Positions 23,518-30,500 of a stretch of DNA of 37,050 nucleotides are shown here, one piece after another (the stretch's first letter is position 1; each line of letters starts with the position of its first letter). The stretch lies in contig JAQYDI010000054.1 in NCBI GenBank assembly GCA_028724245.1, forward strand, positions 1 through 37,050, read 5' to 3'. Under the pieces are notes generated by a model. It saw nothing but the letters and a program-made list of their open reading frames with translations. It made no database searches and was not told the origin of the DNA. The stretch is from Lachnospiraceae bacterium (lineage in GTDB: Bacteria > Bacillota > Clostridia > Lachnospirales > Lachnospiraceae). The position numbers and the translations under genes were made by a program.

Positions 23518-24443
23518 AGAAAATTGCGACTCGTGACAGCTACGGCAATGCTCTGGTGGAGCTGGGTGCCGAATACGATAATCTGGTGGTTCTGGATGCC
23601 GATCTGGCTGCTGCTACAAAGACAGGCGTATTCAAAAAGGTTTATCCTGAAAGACATATTGACTGCGGAATCGCAGAATCCAATATGATCGGTATTGCCG
23701 CCGGACTGGCGACTACCGGCAAAATTCCTTTTGCCAGCACATTTGCCATGTTTGCAGCAGGCCGTGCGTTTGAACAGGTAAGAAATTCCGTGGGATATCC
23801 TCATCTGAATGTGAAAATCGCAGCAACGCATGCAGGTATTTCCGTAGGCGAAGACGGTGCAACCCATCAGTGCAACGAAGATATTGCCCTGATGCGCACG
23901 ATTCCCGGAATGACGGTCATCAATCCTGCGGATGATGTGGAAGCAAAAGCTGCCGTAAAAGCTGCTGCAGCCTTTGACGGCCCCGTATATCTGCGTCTTG
24001 GCAGACTGGCCGTACCGGTGATCAATGACAATGAGGACTACAGATTTGAAATCGGCAAAGGGGTAACCCTGAAAGAGGGTAAAGATCTGACGATCATTGC
24101 AACAGGCCTCTGCGTCAGCAGTGCACTGGAGGCTGCCGAAAAGCTGGAAGCAGACGGTATCAGCACCCGTGTGATCAACATTCATACCATCAAACCTCTG
24201 GATGAAGAACTTGTAGTGAAAGCAGCCCGTGAAACAGGCCGCATCGTAACGGTGGAGGAACATTCCATCATCGGCGGACTGGGCGGAGCTGTATGCGAAG
24301 TGCTTTCAGAGAAAGCGCCGGTGCCGGTAAAACGGATCGGTGTAAATGATGTCTTCGGTGAATCCGGTCCTGCGGTGAAACTGCTGGAAAAATACGGGCT
24401 GGATGGAGCAGGCGTTTACAGACAGATTAAAAAATTTCTGTAA
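23505..24443 (+). CDS. Transketolase C-terminal subunit
   Basis: Partner of the preceding subunit; 312 residues covering the pyrimidine-binding and C-terminal domains. VVLDADLAAATKTGVF, CGIAESNMIGIAAGLATTGK (with the catalytic Glu of the pyrimidine domain), ATHAGISVGEDGATHQ and LRLGRLAVP are visible, followed by TVEEHSIIGGLGGAV in the last domain. The ATG sits inside the upstream gene, with AGGTGA as ribosome site. It is followed after the stop by a small GNRA-type hairpin. Confidence 0.95.
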   Translation: MSEVKKIATRDSYGNALVELGAEYDNLVVLDADLAAATKTGVFKKVYPERHIDCGIAESNMIGIAAGLATTGKIPFASTFAMFAAGRAFEQVRNSVGYPHLNVKIAATHAGISVGEDGATHQCNEDIALMRTIPGMTVINPADDVEAKAAVKAAAAFDGPVYLRLGRLAVPVINDNEDYRFEIGKGVTLKEGKDLTIIATGLCVSSALEAAEKLEADGISTRVINIHTIKPLDEELVVKAARETGRIVTVEEHSIIGGLGGAVCEVLSEKAPVPVKRIGVNDVFGESGPAVKLLEKYGLDGAGVYRQIKKFL

Positions 24444-24448
24444 AAAGG

Positions 24449-24468
24449 TTCTGCGGGAAACCGCAGAA
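24449..24468 (+). other. Intercistronic GAAA-tetraloop hairpin
   Basis: TTCTGCGG (24449-24456), GAAA loop, CCGCAGAA (24461-24468). It lacks a U-run and so probably does not separate the HAD gene from the operon. Confidence 0.55.
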
Positions 24469-24505
24469 ACAGGCAGAAAACATTTGCAGAGGAGGGTCAG
24501 GCTAT

Positions 24506-25195
24506 ATGATTCGTTGTGTGATATTTGACATTGATAATACATTATATAATTACACGGAAGCCAACGAAGCAGCCATGGAAGCGCTTCACGGCTATGTGCA
24601 GGAAAAGCTTGGCCTGTCTCCGGATCGATTTGATCATCTTGCAGCGGAGGCTTCCCGGGAGATAACCGGCAGATTATCGAAAAACAACCCGGGAGGCAGC
24701 GCGGCAACGCACAACCGCCTGATCCGCTTCCAGAATATCCTGGAGACCTGCAATCTGCCCCTGCATCCCCATGCATTGAATATGTATGACTGCTACTGGA
24801 ATACGCTTCTTGACAATATGGAATGCGCGCCGTATTGGAGAGAAGTTCTGCAGGAGCTTCAAAACAGAAACATCAGGACAGGAATCGGTACGGACATGAC
24901 CGCTTACATGCAGTACCGGAAGCTGGAACAGCTGAATCTTCTCCCTCTGATTCAGTTTATGGTTACCAGCGAAGAAGCCGGAGCAGAAAAACCGGACAGA
25001 AAATTTTTTGAATTATGTATTCAAAAAGCACAATGCGCACCGGAAGAATGTCTTTTCATAGGAGACAATCCGGAAAAAGACATAAAAGGTGCGCAGAAGG
25101 CCGGTATGAAAACGCTTCGGCACTGTGCCGCAGAAACTTCAGACAGGGAAGTGAAAAAACTGTTGACGTACAGTTTTCTGTACAATATAATATAA
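24506..25195 (+). CDS. HAD-superfamily hydrolase (YjjG-like phosphatase)
   Basis: A 229-residue cytoplasmic phosphatase of the haloacid dehalogenase superfamily. Motif I is FDIDNTLY (nucleophile D8, acid D10), motif II is in GIGTDM, the Lys of motif III is in AEKPDRKFF, and motif IV is FIGDNPEKDI. A helical cap lies between ~residues 16 and 100. GAGGAGGGT precedes ATG 24506. It lies 62 bp after transketolase with no clear terminator, so it may be the final ula gene, perhaps removing phosphate from dead-end sugar phosphates; this role is inferred. The last codons carry the promoter of the toxin-antitoxin pair. Confidence 0.9.
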   Translation: MIRCVIFDIDNTLYNYTEANEAAMEALHGYVQEKLGLSPDRFDHLAAEASREITGRLSKNNPGGSAATHNRLIRFQNILETCNLPLHPHALNMYDCYWNTLLDNMECAPYWREVLQELQNRNIRTGIGTDMTAYMQYRKLEQLNLLPLIQFMVTSEEAGAEKPDRKFFELCIQKAQCAPEECLFIGDNPEKDIKGAQKAGMKTLRHCAAETSDREVKKLLTYSFLYNII

Positions 25196-25211
25196 GTACA
25201 GAAAGCTGTAT
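25163..25211 (+). promoter_or_regulatory. Promoter and twin operators of the yefM-yoeB pair
   Basis: TTGACG (25163-25168), exact 17-bp spacer and perfect TATAAT (25186-25191) lie within the last 33 bp of the HAD gene. Two palindromes flank the -10: GTACAGTTTTCTGTAC (25168-25183) and GTACAGAAAGCTGTAT (25196-25211), centres 28 bp apart. YefM antitoxins repress their own operons through paired TGTACA-type sites, which these resemble. Confidence 0.75.
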
Positions 25212-25225
25212 GGAGGTGAATGCAG

Positions 25226-25492
25226 ATGCTGGCAGTCAATTATACAAATTTAAGAGACAACATGAAAAGTTATATGGATCGGGTAACAGATGATTATGAA
25301 ACAATGATCGTTACCAGAAAGAATAATAAAAATGTTGTTATGATGTCAGAAGAATCTTACAATAATCTTATGGAGAATATCCATGTGATGGGGAACAAAG
25401 CAAATTATGACTGGCTGATGCAGTCAAAAGAACAGCTGGAAAAAGGAAGATTTTCACTTCATACATTATCAGAGGAATCAGAATATGAATAA
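25226..25492 (+). CDS. yefM: YefM/Phd-family antitoxin
   Basis: An 88-residue antitoxin and autorepressor that neutralises the YoeB toxin. The N-terminal Phd/YefM DNA-binding fold is seen in MLAVNYTNLRDNMKSYMDRV, then IVTRKNNKNVVMMSEESYNNL. The acidic C-terminus (GRFSLHTLSEESEYE) would cover the toxin. ATG 25226 lies 9 nt after GGAGG; the ATG at 25220 is too close. It overlaps the toxin gene by 8 bp, the usual coupling. Confidence 0.95.
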   Translation: MLAVNYTNLRDNMKSYMDRVTDDYETMIVTRKNNKNVVMMSEESYNNLMENIHVMGNKANYDWLMQSKEQLEKGRFSLHTLSEESEYE

Positions 25493-25748
25493 GCTGTTTA
25501 CAGATAATGGATGGAATGATTATATCTACTGGCAGACAGAAGACAAAAAAACATTAAAAAAAATCAATGCGTTGCTGAAGGATATTGATCGAAACGGCAA
25601 TGAAGGAATCGGAAAACCGGAGCCTTTAACCGGTAATCTGGCTGGATTCTGGAGCAGGAGAATCAACGATAAAGACAGATTGATCTATCAGATTGATGAA
25701 GAGAATATCTATATCCTTGCATGCCGATATCATTATAATGATAAGTAA
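25485..25748 (+). CDS. yoeB: YoeB-family ribosome-dependent mRNA endonuclease toxin
   Basis: An 87-residue RelE-superfamily toxin that cuts mRNA on the ribosome. It is closely colinear with E. coli YoeB (WNDYIYWQTEDKK, IGKPEPL, GFWSRRI, ACRYHY), and the catalytic residues fall at the same numbers: E46, R65 and H83. The full active site suggests a functional toxin. It is translated through the 8-bp overlap with yefM. Confidence 0.96.
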   Translation: MNKLFTDNGWNDYIYWQTEDKKTLKKINALLKDIDRNGNEGIGKPEPLTGNLAGFWSRRINDKDRLIYQIDEENIYILACRYHYNDK

Positions 25749-25784
25749 ACAGGACATTAAGGCCATTACGGCACGAAGTCTTTT

Positions 25785-25814
25785 CTGTTTCAGACCACAT
25801 GAAGTTCTGAACAG
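25785..25814. repeat. Dispersed repeat hairpin
   Basis: CTGTTTCAGA (25785-25794) faces TCTGAACAG (25806-25814), with one extra T in the left arm. The right part, GAAGTTCTGAACAG, is identical to the copy at 13407-13420. Confidence 0.6.
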
Positions 25815-25852
25815 CAGCTCTCCTGTCAATTTCACCCATTTTCCGCAGTTTC

Positions 25853-25882
25853 TTGCTTTTTTAACTGCTTTTATGATATAAT
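25853..25882 (+). promoter_or_regulatory. Promoter of the RmlD-like/DAACS operon
   Basis: TTGCTT (25853-25858), 18-bp spacer, perfect TATAAT (25877-25882) with TGA just before it (extended -10). Start near 25889. Confidence 0.7.
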
Positions 25883-25903
25883 CACATTGCATTTTTGTTT
25901 GTA

Positions 25904-25959
25904 TACTTTGAACCGGGCGTTCTACAGAGTCGGAACCGCCCCCTTCAGAGTATTTTTTT
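25904..25959 (+). terminator. Promoter-proximal terminator/attenuator with structured leader
   Basis: TACTTTGAA (25904-25912) pairs with TTCAGAGTA (25944-25952); inside it GGGC/GCCC and GTTC/GAAC extend the stem around a 10-nt loop. T7 follows at 25953-25959. It begins only ~15 nt after the predicted start, so most transcripts may end before the genes. A further structured stretch (e.g. GCAGCTCTTCATC with GATGGGAGAGGCTGC) fills 25961-26040. Confidence 0.6.
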
Positions 25960-26061
25960 CGCAGCTCTTCATCAGGATGGGGGATGGGAGAGGCTGCTTT
26001 CGGACAGTCCGCTGGAGGATACAGCAGGGCTGTTACTTTCAGTTAAAGGAGAGGCAGATGT

Positions 26062-26928
26062 ATGAGCAGAGAAAAGATATGGATTGCGGGAGCCGATGGC
26101 AGGCTTGGACATGCTATTTATGAGATTCTGGACAGGGTCAGCGAATACACGGTTCTGACGACGGACCGGGATGTGGATGTGACCGATCTGGAGCAGGTGA
26201 TGGAGTATGCCGCCATCAACCGCCCCGATTTTGTGGTAAACTGTGTCGGCCTGACCGATCCTGCTTTCTGTGAGCAGAACATGATCGAGGCATATAAAAT
26301 CAATGCGCTGGGCGCAAGAAATCTGGCTGCGGCTTCCAGAAGAATCGGCGCAGCTATCCTTCAGATTTCAACGGACGATGTATTCAGCGGGGAAAATAAA
26401 GGGCTGCTGACGGAGTTTGATACACCGGATCCGGTTACCGTATACGGCAAATCGAAGCTGGCCGGTGAGAATTTCGTCAGAGAACTGAATCCGAAGCATG
26501 TGATCATCCGTACATCATGGCTGTACGGCTTTGGTGAAAGCGATTTTGTTACAAAAGTGATCGGTAAGGCGAAGGCGGGCGAAAAGATTACGGTTCCCAT
26601 GGATCAGATCAGTTCGCCTACCAGCGCCAGAGAACTGTCCCGTTTTGTAAGAAAACTGATCAAATCTCAGGAATTCGGCATTTTCCATGCTTCCTGTGAG
26701 GGAGAGTGCAGCAGAGTTGATTTTGTGAAAACCATTCTGAAAATGGAAGGAATCGACGGAATCGATGGTATCGTTGAAGGAGTACTGCAGGGCAGCGGCG
26801 ATTCGCCTACACTTCGTCCCTGTTACACCCGTCTGGAGAATCTGATGATGAAGATGACCGGAATTTACAGCATGATGCCCTGGGAAGATGCGTTGAAGGA
26901 ATATATGGAGGATAGAAAAAAATCATGA
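26062..26928 (+). CDS. RmlD-like NAD(P)-dependent sugar-nucleotide reductase
   Basis: An extended short-chain dehydrogenase of the dTDP-4-dehydrorhamnose reductase (RmlD) type. The 288-residue protein starts at ATG 26062, after AAAGGAG. The Rossmann motif is IAGADGRLGHAI (GxxGxxG-like), followed by DVTD, NCVGLTDPAFCE, the catalytic STDDVFSG and YGKSK (Y-x3-K), and IIRTSWLYG. RmlD-like folds also include the MAT2B/spore-coat-type proteins, so rhamnose synthesis is not implied; no other rml gene is nearby. Its TGA overlaps the ATG of the transporter gene (ATGA), an unusual partnership. Confidence 0.88.
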   Translation: MSREKIWIAGADGRLGHAIYEILDRVSEYTVLTTDRDVDVTDLEQVMEYAAINRPDFVVNCVGLTDPAFCEQNMIEAYKINALGARNLAAASRRIGAAILQISTDDVFSGENKGLLTEFDTPDPVTVYGKSKLAGENFVRELNPKHVIIRTSWLYGFGESDFVTKVIGKAKAGEKITVPMDQISSPTSARELSRFVRKLIKSQEFGIFHASCEGECSRVDFVKTILKMEGIDGIDGIVEGVLQGSGDSPTLRPCYTRLENLMMKMTGIYSMMPWEDALKEYMEDRKKS

Positions 26929-28205
26929 GAGATGTAAAAGAGAAGAAAAAGATCGGCCTTACAGGCAAGATTTTTATCGGACTGATTCTGGGTGCGGTTA
27001 CCGGTGTTGTTTTCCATTATCTGATTCCCTCAAGCTATGTCCGTGATACGGTTTTTGTAGAAGGTATTTTTTATGTGATCGGTCAGGGCTTCCTGCGTCT
27101 CATGCAGATGCTGGTTGTACCCCTGGTGTTCTGTTCTCTGGTCTGCGGCAGTTCTGCCATTGGTGATACGGCGACTCTGGGCAAGGTCGGCGTAAAAACA
27201 CTGGCTTTCTATCTGGCAACGACGGCTATCGCTATTACACTGGCCATCGGTGTGGGGCATCTGATCAACCCCGGCATGGGTCTGGATGTAAGCAATATTG
27301 AAACCAGTGAGGTGGCTATTGCGGAAAGTACCAGCTTTGCCGACACGCTGCTGAATATCATTCCCAAGAATCCCATCGGCGCACTGGCCAACGGTGAAAT
27401 GCTCCCGATTATCCTGTTTGCGATTATCGTGGGTATTATTCTTGCAAAGCTGGGCAGCAAAGTGGAGACGGTTTCCAATTTCTTTGCACAGTTCAACGAT
27501 GTGATGATGGAGATGACCACCATGGTTATGTACGTAGCTCCCGTAGGTGTATTCTGTCTGATTGCAAGAACATTTGCAGGCATCGGTTTCAGCGCATTCC
27601 TGCCGCTGTTAAAATATATGCTTGCTGTTTTGCTGGCGCTGGCGCTGCACTGCTTCGGTACTTACATGCTGATGCTGAAGGGATTTACGGGCCTCAATCC
27701 CGTACGGTTTATTCAGAAATTCTTCCCGGTTATGGCATTTGCTTTTTCCACGGCAACTTCCAATGCGACTATTCCGCTGTCAGTTGATACACTGGAGCAT
27801 AAAATGGGCGTTTCCAGAAAGATTTCTTCCTTTACTGTACCGCTGGGTGCAACCATCAACATGGACGGTACCGCCATCATGCAGGGCGTAGCGGTTGTAT
27901 TTGCCTCCCAGGCTTACGGCATTCATCTGGGACTGAGCGGATATCTGACCGTAATCGCCACCGCAACGCTGGCTTCCATCGGAACAGCCGGTGTACCCGG
28001 TGTGGGTCTGATCACTCTGTCCATGGTATTTACCTCCGTAGGACTGCCCGTTGAAGCAATTGCTCTGATCATGGGGATCGACCGTATACTGGATATGACC
28101 AGAACAGCGGTCAACATCACCGGTGACGCCGTATGCACCACCATTGTGGCAAAACAGAACGGGGCGCTGAATAAGGATGTGTTTTATAAAAAAGAGGCAA
28201 AATAA
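26925..28205 (+). CDS. Dicarboxylate/amino acid:cation symporter (DAACS family)
   Basis: A 426-residue secondary transporter of the glutamate/aspartate/dicarboxylate family with eight transmembrane segments plus two re-entrant loops. HP1 is represented by FSTATSNATIPLS and TM7 by the sodium-binding motif NMDGTA. The second re-entrant loop is ASIGTAGVPGVG, and TM8 carries the substrate-contact region DRILDMTRTAVNITGDA; the Arg and Asp there fit acidic amino acids or dicarboxylates, possibly with Ser/Thr. GGAGG lies 13 nt before the ATG inside the previous gene. The repeats at 28211-28357 follow the stop. Confidence 0.94.
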   Translation: MRDVKEKKKIGLTGKIFIGLILGAVTGVVFHYLIPSSYVRDTVFVEGIFYVIGQGFLRLMQMLVVPLVFCSLVCGSSAIGDTATLGKVGVKTLAFYLATTAIAITLAIGVGHLINPGMGLDVSNIETSEVAIAESTSFADTLLNIIPKNPIGALANGEMLPIILFAIIVGIILAKLGSKVETVSNFFAQFNDVMMEMTTMVMYVAPVGVFCLIARTFAGIGFSAFLPLLKYMLAVLLALALHCFGTYMLMLKGFTGLNPVRFIQKFFPVMAFAFSTATSNATIPLSVDTLEHKMGVSRKISSFTVPLGATINMDGTAIMQGVAVVFASQAYGIHLGLSGYLTVIATATLASIGTAGVPGVGLITLSMVFTSVGLPVEAIALIMGIDRILDMTRTAVNITGDAVCTTIVAKQNGALNKDVFYKKEAK

Positions 28206-28210
28206 AAGTG

Positions 28211-28357
28211 TCTGAACAGTATGGGGAGAAAAAGACAATGAAATTCTTATATTTGCCATCCCATGTACTGTTCAGATATTCATTCCGACTGAAAAGAGAA
28301 AACCTTTGCGGCAGACTGACCATGGTATCCTTTTCAGGCCGAAGTCTGAACAGTAAC
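28211..28357. repeat. Cluster of three dispersed-repeat copies
   Basis: TCTGAACAGTA (28211-28221) faces TACTGTTCAGA (28266-28276), and a third copy, TCTGAACAGTAAC (28345-28357), preceded by GGCCGAAG, faces the second. The first two arms may form a terminator-like fold after the symporter gene. No gene is seen in 28206-28396. Confidence 0.7.
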
Positions 28358-28396
28358 GCTTTCTACAGGTTTTCCGTATTTTATCTTTTCAAAGTC

Positions 28397-28442
28397 TTGA
28401 CAAGTTTTAATAAATCATTTAATGTGTAGGTATCTACACATT
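28397..28442 (+). promoter_or_regulatory. marR promoter and palindromic operator
   Basis: TTGACA (28397-28402) with a weak -10 (TTTAAT, 28418-28423). The palindrome AATGTGTAG-GTAT-CTACACATT (28421-28442) overlaps the -10 and start region, as expected for an autorepressed marR gene. Confidence 0.65.
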
Positions 28443-28456
28443 AATGGAGGATAAGT

Positions 28457-28882
28457 ATGCAGGTTGTTTATATCGGTCCTATGATGAAAAAAATAAGTGA
28501 AGAGATGGAGCGAAAAGCCAATGAGGAATTGAAGAAATACCGCCTTACGCTTACTCAGGGAAAAGTCATTTTATTTTTATCAGAACGATCAGACAAAAAA
28601 GCAACACAAAAGGAATTGGAGGATTATCTTCAGGTTTCGCATCCGACCACGGTAACGATCGTGAAGAGCATGGAAGCAAAGAATATGGTCGAAACATTTC
28701 CTGATGATGAAGACAGACGTATGAAAAACATTCGATTAATCTGGGGAAATGAAGAGATTTATCATAAACTGCGTGAAAATGCTGAAAATCTGGAGATACA
28801 GCTTATGGAAGGGTTTTCCGATGAGGAGAAAGAGCTTTTTTTCTCTTTTCTTAACAGAGCATACAAAAATGCTGCTACATAA
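28457..28882 (+). CDS. MarR-family transcriptional regulator
   Basis: A 141-residue winged-helix regulator. The dimer helices flank the DNA-binding core (~50-100): TQKELEDYLQVSHPTTVTIVKSMEAKNMV is the recognition helix region, and TFPDDEDRRMKNIRL is the wing with the usual D-x-R. GGAGG precedes ATG 28457. The gene is followed by a MATE exporter with the same operator core, so it probably represses both and is released by an exported compound. The MATE gene starts 146 bp later from its own promoter region. Confidence 0.94.
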   Translation: MQVVYIGPMMKKISEEMERKANEELKKYRLTLTQGKVILFLSERSDKKATQKELEDYLQVSHPTTVTIVKSMEAKNMVETFPDDEDRRMKNIRLIWGNEEIYHKLRENAENLEIQLMEGFSDEEKELFFSFLNRAYKNAAT

Positions 28883-28993
28883 AGAACGCTTCACGGGAAT
28901 CGAACTGCGGCGGAACAGAAGATGTCGAAGATATCATTGAAGTGACCCGCCGTAGGCGGTGAATCTCGAAAAACAGTATTTTTTACCCTAAAG

Positions 28994-29007
28994 TGTAGCT
29001 ATCTACA
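28994..29007 (+). promoter_or_regulatory. MarR operator before the MATE gene
   Basis: TGTAGCTATCTACA is a 14-bp palindrome differing by one central base from TGTAGGTATCTACA at 28425-28438. It lies 21 bp before the MATE start codon. A CCGCC-GTA-GGCGG hairpin (28946-28958) precedes it. Confidence 0.7.
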
Positions 29008-29028
29008 AATAAAAAGGAGAGATTTAAA

Positions 29029-30372
29029 ATGGAACAATCATTAGATAAGTACAGTAAAATGCCTGTATCGAAGGCAGTTATTCAAAACGCATTACCGGCA
29101 GTTGCCGCCATGCTTATGGTTCTGATCTATAATCTTGCAGATACATTTTTTATCGGACAGACACATGATGCCTATCAGGTGGCTGCAGTATCACTGGCAA
29201 CTCCTGTCTTTCTGGTATTCATGTCTATTGGAACGATTTTCGGAGTTGGCGGAACTTCCGTCATATCCAGAGCTTTTGGGGAAGGAAAAAAGGAGTATGC
29301 GAAAAAAGTATGTTCCTTCTGTATGTGGAGCTGCATTGCAATCGGGGTTGTTCTGACAGTTTGCTTTCTGCTGTTTATGGAACCGCTTCTTAGGCTGATC
29401 GGGGCAAGTGCGGATACATGGGAATATACAAAAATATACCTTACAATCGTCAGCTTTTCCGGAACATTTGCTTTGATTTCCAGCTGCTTTTCCAATATAT
29501 TAAGAGCAGAAGGTCAGGCAACGAAAGCAATGAATGGACAGCTGATTGGAAATCTGCTTAATATGCTGCTGGATGCTGTACTTATTATGGTATTTCACTG
29601 GGATATCGTGGGATGTGCGCTGGCAACACTTTTTGGAGAAATAGCAGGAGCAGCGTATTACCTGTACTACTATTTAACGGGAAAATCTTCTCTCAGTGTA
29701 AATATTAAAGATTTTACGCTGAAAGATAGAGTGGCGGGAAGTGTATTTGCAATTGGTATACCGGCAGCTCTTGGTTCACTTTTGATGAGTGCATCACAGA
29801 TTATTATGAACAGCCAGATGTCATCTTATGGAGATATGGCTGTTGCAGGAATCGGAGTAGCAATGAAGATCGTTATGATCACAGGAATGGTGTCCATGGG
29901 GATCGGACAGGGAGTACAGCCGCTTCTTGGATACTGTGTGGGTGCAAAAACATGGGACCGGTTTAAAAAGTATATGAAGTTTGCATTCTGTTTTGCAACG
30001 CTTCTGGGGGTATCTCTTACAATATTGTGTTATTTGTTTACGAATCAGATTGTCGGAGTGTTCCTGACAGATGCAAATGCCTTTGATTATGCAGTGAAAT
30101 TTGCCAGGATCCTGCTTTCCACCGGACCGGTATTCGGGATATTCTATGTGATTACCAATGCTTTACAGGCAATGGGTGCGGCAATGCCATCACTGATCAT
30201 CAATATCAGCCGACAGGGACTTATTTATATCCCGGTACTTTTTTTGTTAAATGCGATGCTTGGAGTGACCGGTCTTGTATGGGCACAGCCTGTGGTCGAT
30301 GTGATTTCACTGGTGGTCGGAATCGGAATGTATCTTAACGTATCAGGAAAAATGATGAAACAGATGGCTTAG
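29029..30372 (+). CDS. MATE-family multidrug efflux transporter
   Basis: A 447-residue integral membrane antiporter with twelve predicted helices in two homologous halves. The first half opens with VSKAVIQNALPAVAAMLMVLIYNLADTFFIGQ, and the linked signature TIFGVGGTSVISRAFGEGK is MepA-like; the second half shows GIPAALGSLLMSASQIIMN and MGIGQGVQPLLGYCVGAKTW. AAAGGAG precedes ATG 29029. Likely role: proton- or sodium-driven export of cationic or aromatic compounds, controlled by the adjacent MarR protein. It ends against a long hairpin shared with convergent truA. Confidence 0.95.
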   Translation: MEQSLDKYSKMPVSKAVIQNALPAVAAMLMVLIYNLADTFFIGQTHDAYQVAAVSLATPVFLVFMSIGTIFGVGGTSVISRAFGEGKKEYAKKVCSFCMWSCIAIGVVLTVCFLLFMEPLLRLIGASADTWEYTKIYLTIVSFSGTFALISSCFSNILRAEGQATKAMNGQLIGNLLNMLLDAVLIMVFHWDIVGCALATLFGEIAGAAYYLYYYLTGKSSLSVNIKDFTLKDRVAGSVFAIGIPAALGSLLMSASQIIMNSQMSSYGDMAVAGIGVAMKIVMITGMVSMGIGQGVQPLLGYCVGAKTWDRFKKYMKFAFCFATLLGVSLTILCYLFTNQIVGVFLTDANAFDYAVKFARILLSTGPVFGIFYVITNALQAMGAAMPSLIINISRQGLIYIPVLFLLNAMLGVTGLVWAQPVVDVISLVVGIGMYLNVSGKMMKQMA

Positions 30373-30392
30373 GAAAGATGGAAAATAAAATT

Positions 30393-30493
30393 GCAGCTGT
30401 TCAGAGCCAAATAAATCTGCACAAAGAAGTGCTCATGAATGTAAGTATTCGCTGCACTTTTTTGTGCGGATCTGTCTGGCTCTGAACAGCTGC
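30393..30493. repeat. Long (~100-bp) near-perfect hairpin between convergent genes
   Basis: The outer 17-bp arms are perfect: GCAGCTGTTCAGAGCCA (30393-30409) and TGGCTCTGAACAGCTGC (30477-30493). After a short bulge an inner stem of ~18 bp follows (ATCTGCACAAAGAAGTGC with GCACTTTTTTGTGCGGAT, two G-U pairs). The arms are the dispersed repeat, and the T6 in the inner arm could serve as a bidirectional terminator for the MATE and truA genes. Confidence 0.8.
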
Positions 30494-30500
30494 ATAAAAA

